From Rhizobium sp. Q54 (GTDB taxonomy: Bacteria; Pseudomonadota; Alphaproteobacteria; Rickettsiales; UBA1997), in the NCBI GenBank assembly GCA_945865855.1, contig CAMBES010000017.1, positions 1 to 14,889 on the forward strand: DNA of 14,889 nucleotides, given 5' to 3'. A program made the translations under genes and the position numbers. Each line of letters opens with the position of its first letter. The stretch's first letter is position 1. Shown in pieces: positions 6,443 through 13,414 of the stretch. The notes under the pieces are model-generated. The model did no database searches. It was not told the origin of the DNA and was given only the letters and a program-made list of their open reading frames with translations.

Positions 6443-6931
6443 ATGTTGGTTAGAAAAAAATTATTTTTACTCGGGATTTTTGTTGTGATCACGGTCACAT
6501 TTTGTGATTTGTTAAGCAAGCAACTGATCTTTTCTCTCTTAGAGCAACAAGGCTCAATCAATCCTGAAATTCAAATCTTCAGCTTTTTTTCGCTGGTAAA
6601 AGTTTTGAATCACGGTGTGAGTTTTGGCATGTTTAGCAATCTTGAAAACAGCCAAATTATTTTTTCTTGCTTGCAAGGTGGGATTGCGTTGGTGCTTTTT
6701 TTCTGGCTTTACCGCAATGAAAAATTGCATTTTGCTTGGGCTCTTGGTCTGATTATTGGCGGGGCTTTTGGTAATGTGATTGACCGAATTCAGAATGGCG
6801 CAGTCGCTGACTTTTTGGATTTTCATATTTCTACTTACCATTGGCCAGCCTTTAATTTAGCTGACTCATGTATATTCATCGGAGTCGCAATTTTACTTTT
6901 AGACGATCTTCTATGTTCAAAAAAATCCTAA
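6443..6931 (+). CDS. lspA: Lipoprotein signal peptidase (signal peptidase II)
   Basis: Inner-membrane aspartic protease that removes signal peptides from diacylglyceryl-prolipoproteins. The 162-residue protein has four membrane segments (about 8-22, 68-90, 96-112, 136-154). The catalytic aspartates are D123 in GAVADF and D141 in FNLADS, with GNVIDR at 110-115 and the N-terminal DLLSKQ at 22-27. The usual ileS neighbour is absent. ATG 6443 gives the normal N-terminal length. The end overlaps the following small lipoprotein gene by 19 bases, so enzyme and a likely substrate are cotranscribed. Confidence 0.96.
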   Translation: MLVRKKLFLLGIFVVITVTFCDLLSKQLIFSLLEQQGSINPEIQIFSFFSLVKVLNHGVSFGMFSNLENSQIIFSCLQGGIALVLFFWLYRNEKLHFAWALGLIIGGAFGNVIDRIQNGAVADFLDFHISTYHWPAFNLADSCIFIGVAILLLDDLLCSKKS

Positions 6932-7107
6932 TTTTATTTTTAGTTTTTGGCGGATTTTCTTGTGCTAAAGATAAGGATGATCCCTTAATAATGCCGCCGA
7001 ATTTTGCCGAAATGCCCGACCCAAATAATCCCGAAAAACCTACAACCGAGCAAAGCGAAGAAAGCGTCGCTCGCTTGAAGGAGCTTTTGCTGCAGAGCAA
7101 CGAGTAA
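6913..7107 (+). CDS. Small lipoprotein, BamF/DUF3035-like
   Basis: A 64-residue protein with a hydrophobic signal sequence (MFKKILILFLVFGGFSC) ending at C17 as a probable lipidation site. The -3 to -1 residues G-F-S are an imperfect lipobox. The mature part is hydrophilic and proline-rich (PLIMPPNFAEMPDPNNPEK), followed by a short C-terminal helix (VARLKELLLQS). A PL..PPNF..LP.P motif and a place directly after lspA are typical of alphaproteobacterial DUF3035 lipoproteins, described as the BamF subunit of the outer-membrane beta-barrel assembly complex. The match here is short, so the assignment is tentative. I chose ATG 6913, which overlaps lspA by 19 bases, because an earlier in-frame start would put charged lspA-derived residues before the signal sequence. 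Confidence 0.65.
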   Translation: MFKKILILFLVFGGFSCAKDKDDPLIMPPNFAEMPDPNNPEKPTTEQSEESVARLKELLLQSNE

Positions 7108-7119
7108 TTTTTATCCCTT

Positions 7120-7187
7120 CGTCGGTCGATCAGAATTGAGACTTCTTGAGCTTCAACTCAACAGATCTCGAATCTGTTCAACCGACG
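7120..7187. repeat. Long imperfect hairpin between the lipoprotein gene and yajC
   Basis: CGTCGGT (7120-7126) pairs with ACCGACG (7181-7187). The pairing continues inward with about 24 of 31 positions matched to a closing TTGAG/CTCAA stem (7146-7150 with 7157-7161) around CTTCAA. An alternative local hairpin is AACAGAT/ATCTGTT at 7160-7178. It is not followed by a T-run, so it looks more like a dispersed palindromic element than an intrinsic terminator, though it could protect the end of the lspA mRNA. It ends 23 bases before the yajC start. Confidence 0.65.
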
Positions 7188-7210
7188 TAAACAATTAATT
7201 TTTAAACAAC

Positions 7211-7546
7211 ATGTTCATTTCTCAAGCCTTCGCACAAGAAGCTGCAGCTGCAGCTCCACAATCTTTTTCTTTCGCAAGTTTCGTTCCGCTAATTGCAATT
7301 TTTGCGATTTTTTACTTCCTTATTATTCGTCCGCAAAGCAAGAAAATGAAAGACCATCAAGAGCTGGTGAATAACCTAAAAACTGGAAACAAAGTTGTGA
7401 CCAACGGTGGAATTATTGGCGTGGTGAAAGAAGTTCTGGTTAAAGAAAATCAAGTTGAAATCGAAATTGCTGAAGGCGTTCGTGTAAAAATTATGAAAAA
7501 TTACGTCTCTGATTTCGTTCAAGAAGAAAACAAAAAAACTAAGTAA
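7211..7546 (+). CDS. yajC: Sec translocon accessory protein YajC
   Basis: A small membrane protein that associates with SecDF and the SecYEG channel. The 111-residue protein has a short periplasmic N-terminus, one membrane helix at about 24-40 (FVPLIAIFAIFYFLIIRPQ) and the cytosolic hallmark RPQSKKMKDHQELVNNLKTG. The domain GNKVVTNGGIIGVVKEV follows, with a lysine-rich tail. Three bases separate its stop from secD, the classical yajC-secD arrangement; tgt and queA, the usual upstream genes, are absent. No Shine-Dalgarno precedes ATG 7211. Confidence 0.96.
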   Translation: MFISQAFAQEAAAAAPQSFSFASFVPLIAIFAIFYFLIIRPQSKKMKDHQELVNNLKTGNKVVTNGGIIGVVKEVLVKENQVEIEIAEGVRVKIMKNYVSDFVQEENKKTK

Positions 7547-7549
7547 AAA

Positions 7550-9076
7550 ATGCTTCATTTCTCCAAAGCCAAAATTCTTTTTATTTCGTTAATCTGTCTT
7601 GCCTCGATCATTTATGCGGCTCCATCAATGTTGATTGGAAGTGACGAATCTTTCGTTCAGAAAATTTTGCCGCAGCAAAAAGTTAATCTTGGTCTCGATT
7701 TACGCGGCGGATCGCAGCTGATGCTTGAGGTGGATTTTGATTACTACGTTAAAGAACAGCTCACAAATTTGCGCGACGAAATAAAAAATTCTTTTCGTGA
7801 TGAATTTGTGCGGGTAGTGCCAGAGCTAGCTGGCAGTAAAATTATTTTTACTCTTACTGACGAAGAGCAGAAAAAATTGGCGAAGAAATTAATTAAAAAA
7901 CTTAGCGGAAATGTTGAGGTTGCTGAAAATTCTGGTCAGTTTCAGGTTTATTTTTCTGACGCAGAATTGGTGGTGATTAAACAAAATCTGATCAAGCAAT
8001 CGATTGAAATTATTCGTCGTCGGATTGACGAAAATGGTACAAAAGAACCAACGATTCAGGCGCAAGGTGAAGACAGAATTTTGCTGCAAGTTCCAGGAAT
8101 TGAAAATTCTTCTGAGCTTAAATCTCTGCTTGGAAAAACCGCGAAAATGACTTTTCATTTCTTAGCCGAAAATAACGCGGAACAAGATGTAATGCGTTTG
8201 TTTGATTACGAAAATCGTCAATATCCAGTTAGGAAGGAAGTGGTTTTAAGTGGTGATTTGCTTACCGATGCCAACCCAACTTACCACGAAGGAATGCCGG
8301 CGGTGAATTTTCGTTTTAACGCCATTGGTTCACGTAAATTTGCGCAAATCACCAAAGATAATGTTGGTAAAATTTTGGCAATTGTGCTCGACGGAAAAGT
8401 GGTTACTGCGCCTAAAATTAACGGCGTAATCAATCAAGGCTCAGGAGTAATTTCAGGAAATTTCACCACAAAAGAAGCGAGTGAAGTAGCACTTCTACTC
8501 AGAGCTGGCGCCCTGCCAACGCCCCTTAAAGTTGTTGAAGAAAGAACTGTTGGCCCTTCGCTTGGGCTCGATTCAATCAATAGCGGCAAGCTCTCAGTGC
8601 TTGTTGCCGTTGCTTTCATTGGCAGCTTTATGCTTTTGTTCTACGGATTTTTTGGCTTACTTGCCAACGTCGCAATGCTAATAAATATTGCGATCATCAT
8701 TGCCGTTCTAGCCGCGATTGGCGCGACTTTAACATTACCAGGAATTGCTGGAATTGTGTTAACAATGGGCATGTCAGTTGATGCCAATGTGTTAATTTTT
8801 GAGCGCATCAAGGAAGAATTGCGTGAGAAAAAAGCTGTGCTTGCTTCAATCGAGCTCGGCTTCAATCAGGCTTTCCGCACAATTATAGATTCGAATTTAA
8901 CGACGCTAATAGTCGCCTTTTTCCTTTATCTTTTTGGCAACGGTCCAGTGAAGGGTTTTGCGGTAACACTTTCAATCGGCATTCTCTCTTCAATGTTTTC
9001 GGCGATTATTTTAACGCGAATGCTGATTGCGATTTGGTTGAAAAAAGTGAGACCGAAGAAACTTAATTTGATTTAA
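7550..9076 (+). CDS. secD: Protein translocase subunit SecD
   Basis: A proton-driven membrane protein that pulls secreted proteins through SecYEG from the periplasmic side. The 508-residue protein has an N-terminal membrane helix (about 8-25), then LGLDLRGGSQ at 47-56. The large periplasmic P1 domain follows (IIRRRIDENGTKEP, VPGIENSSELKSLLG). Five C-terminal helices lie between about 350 and 500, including GMSVDANVLIFERIKEEL at 407-424, the conserved RND-type motif. It is shorter than E. coli SecD (615) but normal for alphaproteobacteria. secF is not downstream: a repeat and lptD follow. secF is therefore expected elsewhere in the genome. Confidence 0.97.
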   Translation: MLHFSKAKILFISLICLASIIYAAPSMLIGSDESFVQKILPQQKVNLGLDLRGGSQLMLEVDFDYYVKEQLTNLRDEIKNSFRDEFVRVVPELAGSKIIFTLTDEEQKKLAKKLIKKLSGNVEVAENSGQFQVYFSDAELVVIKQNLIKQSIEIIRRRIDENGTKEPTIQAQGEDRILLQVPGIENSSELKSLLGKTAKMTFHFLAENNAEQDVMRLFDYENRQYPVRKEVVLSGDLLTDANPTYHEGMPAVNFRFNAIGSRKFAQITKDNVGKILAIVLDGKVVTAPKINGVINQGSGVISGNFTTKEASEVALLLRAGALPTPLKVVEERTVGPSLGLDSINSGKLSVLVAVAFIGSFMLLFYGFFGLLANVAMLINIAIIIAVLAAIGATLTLPGIAGIVLTMGMSVDANVLIFERIKEELREKKAVLASIELGFNQAFRTIIDSNLTTLIVAFFLYLFGNGPVKGFAVTLSIGILSSMFSAIILTRMLIAIWLKKVRPKKLNLI

Positions 9077-9090
9077 TTAGGGGGATCCAC

Positions 9091-9132
9091 CCTGAGCTCG
9101 TCGAGGGGTGTGCATGCTTCGACAATCTCAGG
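9091..9132. repeat. Hairpin repeat between secD and lptD (CCTGAGCTCGTCGAGG type)
   Basis: CCTGAGCTCGTCGAGG (9091-9106) and CTTCGACAATCTCAGG (9117-9132) are imperfect inverted copies (12 of 16 paired) around a 10-base loop. This is the widespread CCTGAGxxxGTCGAAG type of intergenic repeat. It occupies nearly all of the 69-base gap between secD and lptD and ends 13 bases before the lptD start, so it forms part of the lptD leader and could affect its translation. No T-run follows. Confidence 0.6.
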
Positions 9133-9145
9133 CTGACTACGGTTA

Positions 9146-11311
9146 ATGAAGCACGTAAAACTACTTTTCCCATTGCTGCTTTTTTTCTCTTCAAACTCCT
9201 TTGCTGTGCCAATGGGAGGAAAAGTTAAGTCTGATCCAAACGCGCAAACAATTTTAAAAGCTGACGAAATTGACGGCGACCGAGTTCGTAATATTATGAC
9301 CGCTAGCGGCAATGTTGAAGTTACTCGCGATGGTTCGGTTGTTTACGCCGATCAAATCATTTACGACAAGGGTGGGGCGAAGATCCGCGCCATTGGTAAT
9401 GTGCGCGTTAAAAATCTCGAAATCGGTAATATGCTCGCCAAAGAAGCTGAGATGAAGGATGATTTTAGTAAGGGCACTTTCCTTGAAAGCAGAATATTCT
9501 TTAACGACGGCTCCTATCTTTTTGCTTCACGCATGGAACGCGAAGATCCAATGACTACAACACTGTACAGCTCAGTTTTTTCAATTTGTCCGAATGAAGA
9601 AGTTAGCAAAGACAATAGGCTTGCAGGAAAGACCTGGGACTTCGCTTCGCTCAAATCGAGCAAAACAGTAATCGACCGCAAAGAGGGTAAAATCAGGGGA
9701 AAACACAGTATTTTCAAAATTTACAACGTGCCGATTTTTTATACTCCTTATTCCAGCATCGCGATGCCGAGCAAAGAAAAGGAATCTGGCTTTTTGCATC
9801 CTTCTTACAATCGCACGACGAATTTTGGTATTGGCTTCAAAACTCCTTACTACGTCAACATCGCGCCAAATATGGATTTGACGATAACGCCGCAACTCTA
9901 TCCAACTAACAACCAATTCATCCTTTTAAATGATTTTCGTCACCTAACAACTTACGGTGATTACAAAATAAATCTCGAAGTTGCGAATAATAAAGTAGTC
10001 AACACCAACAACCTTACAGTCGTAAAACGTACCACTGACAAATATCGCGGAAGCCTTGTTGGTAGAGGCAGATTTGACTTTACCACCAATACTGGGGCTG
10101 AATTCAACATCAACACAATTTCCGATCGTGACTACATGCGCGACTACCACATGAGTTACTTAGCTTACACCGCTTCAACAGCTAATGTAGATTACATCAA
10201 AGGGCGGGATTACTACGCGATTAAAACAGTAAGAGTGCAAGAACTTGAAAATACAACTTACCAAGACGCCGCGCCATTTGTGCTGCCATCGCTTGATTCT
10301 CACGTTGAAACTAAGCCGAGATTTTACAAAGAAAAATTTGCACTGACTTCAAACATTACTAATCTTTACCGCAAAGATGGTCTTGAATACCGACGCGCCA
10401 CGACGATCCCGGAAGCTATATTGCCATTTAATTTTGGCGGAAATTTATTCACACTTAATTCCAAGGTGCAGGGCGATTTTTATTGGCTTGAAGACAATTT
10501 CAAAAATACACCGCAGACTAGTTACTACGAACCCGTGCAAACCAATTACAAGCCGGAACTCTCAGCGAATTGGCGTCTGCCACTGATCAAAAAATATGAA
10601 AAAAATACTTTGTTGGTTGAGCCAATGGCAAGTTTGGTAATGAGTTCCTACAAAAAAGATGCGAGCAAAATACCGAATGAAGACAGTAACAATTCCGAAC
10701 TTACGGTCAGTAATCTTTTTACCTCAGATCGGATTTATGGTTTTGATCGCAACGAGGCGGGGCAGCGCACCAGCTATGGCGTTAAATCATCTCTGTTTAA
10801 TAAGTTTGGTGAATTTGGTTTAACTGTTGGGCAAAGTTACCGAATTGTTGATCGCGTTCAAGACGTCTCGATTCGCGGTTTCTCAGATAATAATCGTTCG
10901 AATTACATTGGTCAGGCGATGTATAGGGCGAAGAAATATTTTATTCTGACTTACGCTTTTCAGCTCAATGAATCTAATTTTAAAAATGACGTCAACCAAC
11001 TTACCGCTAGCTTGCAACTGAGTCGCCTTACATTTTCTACTGACTATTTGTTGTTGCGTAAGAGCGCACAAAACGCAACACAACGCGAACAAGTTAGCAT
11101 CACTTCTTCAATTAAATTATCAGATCTTTGGAAGACGAAATTAGTCGCGATCAAAGATTTGGTAACTGATCGCATGCTCTCGCGCGGAGTTACAATTTAC
11201 CGCGACGGTTGCTGCACATTATTTAGTTTTTCAATGGTTGAAAGCAGTCCAATTAATCTTACTAAACCACAACGAACGTTTAGTTTTTTGATTACGTTTA
11301 GAAATTTGTAA
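9146..11311 (+). CDS. lptD: LPS-assembly protein LptD
   Basis: The outer-membrane beta-barrel that, with LptE, inserts lipopolysaccharide into the outer leaflet. The 721-residue protein has a signal peptide cleaved after about residue 20 (MKHVKLLFPLLLFFSSNSFA). An OstA-like N-terminal jellyroll follows (LKADEIDGDRVRNIMTASGN, VYADQIIYD, AIGNVRV). The segment around IFKIYNVPIFYTPYSSIAMP opens the barrel domain, and the C-terminus alternates aromatic strands to FSFLITFRNL. Of the four E. coli disulfide cysteines, C148 (SICPNEE) and the C-terminal pair C689-C690 (DGCCTLF) are present. The N-terminal one has no counterpart, as the mature jellyroll has no Cys before 148. Its presence implies the cell makes LPS or a lipid A derivative. 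No Shine-Dalgarno; the leader is a repeat. surA, often next to lptD, is absent. Confidence 0.95.
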   Translation: MKHVKLLFPLLLFFSSNSFAVPMGGKVKSDPNAQTILKADEIDGDRVRNIMTASGNVEVTRDGSVVYADQIIYDKGGAKIRAIGNVRVKNLEIGNMLAKEAEMKDDFSKGTFLESRIFFNDGSYLFASRMEREDPMTTTLYSSVFSICPNEEVSKDNRLAGKTWDFASLKSSKTVIDRKEGKIRGKHSIFKIYNVPIFYTPYSSIAMPSKEKESGFLHPSYNRTTNFGIGFKTPYYVNIAPNMDLTITPQLYPTNNQFILLNDFRHLTTYGDYKINLEVANNKVVNTNNLTVVKRTTDKYRGSLVGRGRFDFTTNTGAEFNINTISDRDYMRDYHMSYLAYTASTANVDYIKGRDYYAIKTVRVQELENTTYQDAAPFVLPSLDSHVETKPRFYKEKFALTSNITNLYRKDGLEYRRATTIPEAILPFNFGGNLFTLNSKVQGDFYWLEDNFKNTPQTSYYEPVQTNYKPELSANWRLPLIKKYEKNTLLVEPMASLVMSSYKKDASKIPNEDSNNSELTVSNLFTSDRIYGFDRNEAGQRTSYGVKSSLFNKFGEFGLTVGQSYRIVDRVQDVSIRGFSDNNRSNYIGQAMYRAKKYFILTYAFQLNESNFKNDVNQLTASLQLSRLTFSTDYLLLRKSAQNATQREQVSITSSIKLSDLWKTKLVAIKDLVTDRMLSRGVTIYRDGCCTLFSFSMVESSPINLTKPQRTFSFLITFRNL

Positions 11312-11320
11312 GAAATTTTT

Positions 11321-11407
11321 CCGCCGGTCTAGCGAAGTTGAGATCAAGAAAAATTCACTACCGAACTTAAATCCGGCCTCAACTTTTCTCGAAGGGCGGT
11401 GTTTTTT
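11321..11407 (+). terminator. Palindromic element with T-run after lptD, possible terminator
   Basis: The arms 11321-11342 (CCGCCGGTCTAGCGAAGTTGAG) and 11378-11399 are inverted copies with about 16 of 22 positions paired, separated by 35 bases. They are followed on the + strand by GTGTTTTTT (11399-11407). The stem plus T6 could end lptD transcription. The long loop and the mismatches are poor for an intrinsic terminator, and the element otherwise resembles the dispersed palindromes in this window. The T-run overlaps the lolD stop codon on the other strand. Confidence 0.45.
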
Positions 11408-12062
11408 AAACTGAGCGCAATTCAACTACTCGATCTGCTTTTTTCGCCAACTCTAAATTGTGCGTAACCACCAAGCACCCAATTTTGTGATTCTTCACTA
11501 AATCTCTAAGCAGAGTAAAAATTTTCTCCGATAATTCTAAATCAAGATTTCCCGTCGGTTCGTCGGCAAGAATTAATTTTGGTTTGCCGACAATTGCGCG
11601 CGCTATTGCCACTCGCTGTTGTTGACCACCTGACAATTGCGCTGGTTTGTGATTTAAACGATCAGCCAAATCAACTTCCTGCAAAGTTTTTGTCGCTGCT
11701 GCAAATGCCTCTTCGCGGCTTTTCCCCTGAATTAACAAAGGCAGAGCAACATTTTCCAAAGCAGAAAATTCCGGCAGTAAATGGTGAAATTGATAAACGA
11801 ATCCGAGGTGATTTTTGCGAAGCTCGGTTCGTGTTTTGTCATCAGCCCTTGAGGCATCAATGCCATTAATCCACACCTCTCCGGAAGTCGGAGAATCGAG
11901 TAATCCTGCGATTTGTAACAAGGTAGTTTTTCCTGATCCCGAAGGGCCAGTGAGCGCGACTAATTCAGCTTCTTTAATTTCTAAATTTATTTCACCAATC
12001 GCGGTAATTTTTTGATCAGCTTGAAAGAAATTTTTGGTGACGTTAATTAGTTTTAGAACCAT
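11406..12062 (-). CDS. lolD: Lipoprotein-releasing ABC transporter ATPase LolD
   Basis: The cytosolic ATPase of the LolCDE complex, which extracts outer-membrane lipoproteins from the inner membrane for LolA. The 218-residue protein has Walker A GPSGSGKTT at 39-47 and the Q-loop segment VYQFHHLLPEFSALENV at 89-105, typical of LolD. The signature LSGGQQQR is at 143-150, Walker B LILADEP at 163-169 and the H-loop H201. The length is normal. lolC or lolE, usually beside it, is not in the window, so it acts with a membrane subunit encoded elsewhere. A 9-bp hairpin lies between it and carD upstream. No Shine-Dalgarno precedes ATG 12062. Related MacB or FtsE ATPases are less likely given the FHHLLPEFSALENV sequence. 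Confidence 0.92.
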   Translation of the reverse strand: MVLKLINVTKNFFQADQKITAIGEINLEIKEAELVALTGPSGSGKTTLLQIAGLLDSPTSGEVWINGIDASRADDKTRTELRKNHLGFVYQFHHLLPEFSALENVALPLLIQGKSREEAFAAATKTLQEVDLADRLNHKPAQLSGGQQQRVAIARAIVGKPKLILADEPTGNLDLELSEKIFTLLRDLVKNHKIGCLVVTHNLELAKKADRVVELRSV

Positions 12063-12092
12063 TTGTTTTTTTTGCAGTGTGTTGAAGTATGA

Positions 12093-12120
12093 CTGGACCC
12101 CCGCTTAGACAGGGGTCCAG
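12093..12120. repeat. Perfect 9-bp hairpin repeat (CTGGACCCC) between lolD and carD
   Basis: CTGGACCCC (12093-12101) and GGGGTCCAG (12112-12120) pair perfectly around a 10-base loop. On the - strand, the reading direction of carD and lolD, no T-run follows, so this is more likely a dispersed GC-rich repeat than an intrinsic terminator. The rest of the 89-base gap shows nothing recognisable. Confidence 0.65.
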
Positions 12121-12151
12121 GAGGAGTTTAAGAAAAGCGTGTAACTTTTAT

Positions 12152-13390
12152 TTATTTCTTCTTTTTTCTCTTTTTTGGCCCGTCTTCATCCTCGTCATCG
12201 CCGAAATCATCATCTTCTTCTGATTCTTCATCTTCATTTTCTTCTTCGTCTTCGTCGTCTTCCTTAGGTTTCTTTTCGTCTAAATCAAAATCATCGAAAT
12301 CGTCTTTTTGTGTAGATCTTTGTTCGCCAGTTAATTTGTCTTTTGCGGTAATAACAATCTTGTCTTTCGCTTCCTCGAAATCGATTTTATAAATCGCTGC
12401 ATATTCACTAGTTAAGCGGTAAATGGCAGTTTCGTAAATGATTCTTTCTGAGTAAGATCTTTCAGAGTCTTCAATGTCACGAGTTAAATCACGAATTACT
12501 TCGGCGAGCAAAATAATGTCGCCAGAATTAATTTTTGTTTCGTATTCTTGAGCGCGACGCGACCACATTCCTTTCAGTTTTTTGATTCCGCTACGCAGGA
12601 TTACAAAGACCTCATCCATTTCTTGTTTTAAAACCAAATGGCGCAGACCAATTTTTTTGACGCTGCCAGCGGGGATTTTAATCGTTAATCTTTCGCGCTC
12701 GAAGGTCATTAAGTAGCAGCTGAAATTCTGTCCGTTAATTACGGTTTTTTCGATTCCAGAAATTTTGCCTACTCCATGTGAAGGGTAGATTGCGTAGTCG
12801 CCAACTTTAAAATTAAGTTTTAAACCCTCTTCTGATCTACGAATGACAATTGCCTTTTTTGCTCCTTCAAACTTTCTGCTGTCGTAAGGTCTGAAAGCAG
12901 GAGCTTCAGGTTCTCCTTTAGCTGGAGCTGGTTTTTTTTCTGTTGAACCGCGAGCTAAAATTGCTTTTACCAAAGAGTTTTTTTCAGCTTTTGTAACTGG
13001 CTTGGGGATGAATTCTTGCTTTGCTCCTTTCTTCTTTTTTACTTCTTTTTTGTTTGGGGTTGGCTTCTTGGGAGTTAGTTTAGCGGGAGTTGACTTCGCG
13101 GGAGTTAGCTTCACAACCTTCTTCATCGGCACAATTTTCTTTGCTAAAATCTTTTTCTCAGGAGATTTTTTTTTCGGAACTTTTGTAATTTTTTTAACTG
13201 GAATTTTCTTGGCAGGATCTTTTTTAACCAGCGCCTTTTTTACTGGCGCCTTTTTCACTGGCGCCTTTTTCACTAGTGTTTTTTTGACTGGAAGTTTTTT
13301 CACTGGTGCTTTTTTCACCGGTGTTTTCTTCACTATTTTTTTTTGGCTTTTTTTCGCCAAAAGAACTTTTTTATTTTTTTTTGCTGGCAT
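12152..13390 (-). CDS. carD: CarD-family transcriptional regulator with histone-like N-tail and acidic C-tail
   Basis: CarD/CdnL proteins bind the RNA polymerase beta subunit and stabilise the open promoter complex. The core is clear. The RNAP-interaction domain lies at about 193-252 (FKVGDYAIYPSHGVGKISGI). The helical DNA-binding domain lies at about 255-345, with GMWSRRAQEYETKINSGD and the alphaproteobacterial RDIEDSERSYSERIIYETA. Alphaproteobacterial CarD is usually about 170 residues; this one is 412. Residues 1-123 hold 49 lysines, including nine consecutive five-residue repeats (KKAPV type, 21-65) and H1-like motifs (SPEKK, TPAK, TPKK, TPNKK). Residues 363-404 hold 30 Asp/Glu in 42, before a terminal KKRKKKK. 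The frame is continuous and the whole is in one start-to-stop gene. ATG 13390 opens MPAKKNKK; a later start cannot be excluded, but the repeat shows no ATG before the middle of the tail. It is divergent from the M23 gene, 24 bases away. Confidence 0.92.
   Translation of the reverse strand: MPAKKNKKVLLAKKSQKKIVKKTPVKKAPVKKLPVKKTLVKKAPVKKAPVKKALVKKDPAKKIPVKKITKVPKKKSPEKKILAKKIVPMKKVVKLTPAKSTPAKLTPKKPTPNKKEVKKKKGAKQEFIPKPVTKAEKNSLVKAILARGSTEKKPAPAKGEPEAPAFRPYDSRKFEGAKKAIVIRRSEEGLKLNFKVGDYAIYPSHGVGKISGIEKTVINGQNFSCYLMTFERERLTIKIPAGSVKKIGLRHLVLKQEMDEVFVILRSGIKKLKGMWSRRAQEYETKINSGDIILLAEVIRDLTRDIEDSERSYSERIIYETAIYRLTSEYAAIYKIDFEEAKDKIVITAKDKLTGEQRSTQKDDFDDFDLDEKKPKEDDEDEEENEDEESEEDDDFGDDEDEDGPKKRKKKK
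13196..13330 (-). repeat. Nine 15-bp tandem repeats in carD (KKxPV)
   Basis: Residues 21-65 of the CarD-family protein are nine uninterrupted five-residue units: KKTPV, KKAPV, KKLPV, KKTLV, KKAPV, KKAPV, KKALV, KKDPA and KKIPV. At the DNA level the units are 15 bases, for example TTTTTCACTGGCGCC on the + strand, several of them nearly identical. Copy-number change by slippage would keep the frame and lengthen or shorten the basic tail. Confidence 0.85.
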
Positions 13391-13414
13391 GTTTTTGTAA
13401 AAAAATTTTAAGAT

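Noticed and set aside
7120..7187. tRNA or riboswitch before yajC
   Set aside because: No T-loop, anticodon arm or CCA end is visible; the fold is better described as one long imperfect hairpin.
13002..13400. 132-codon frame opposite carD with FFTGAFFTG repeats
   Set aside because: Mirror image of the lysine-repeat codons of carD, whose CarD core is unmistakable on the other strand.
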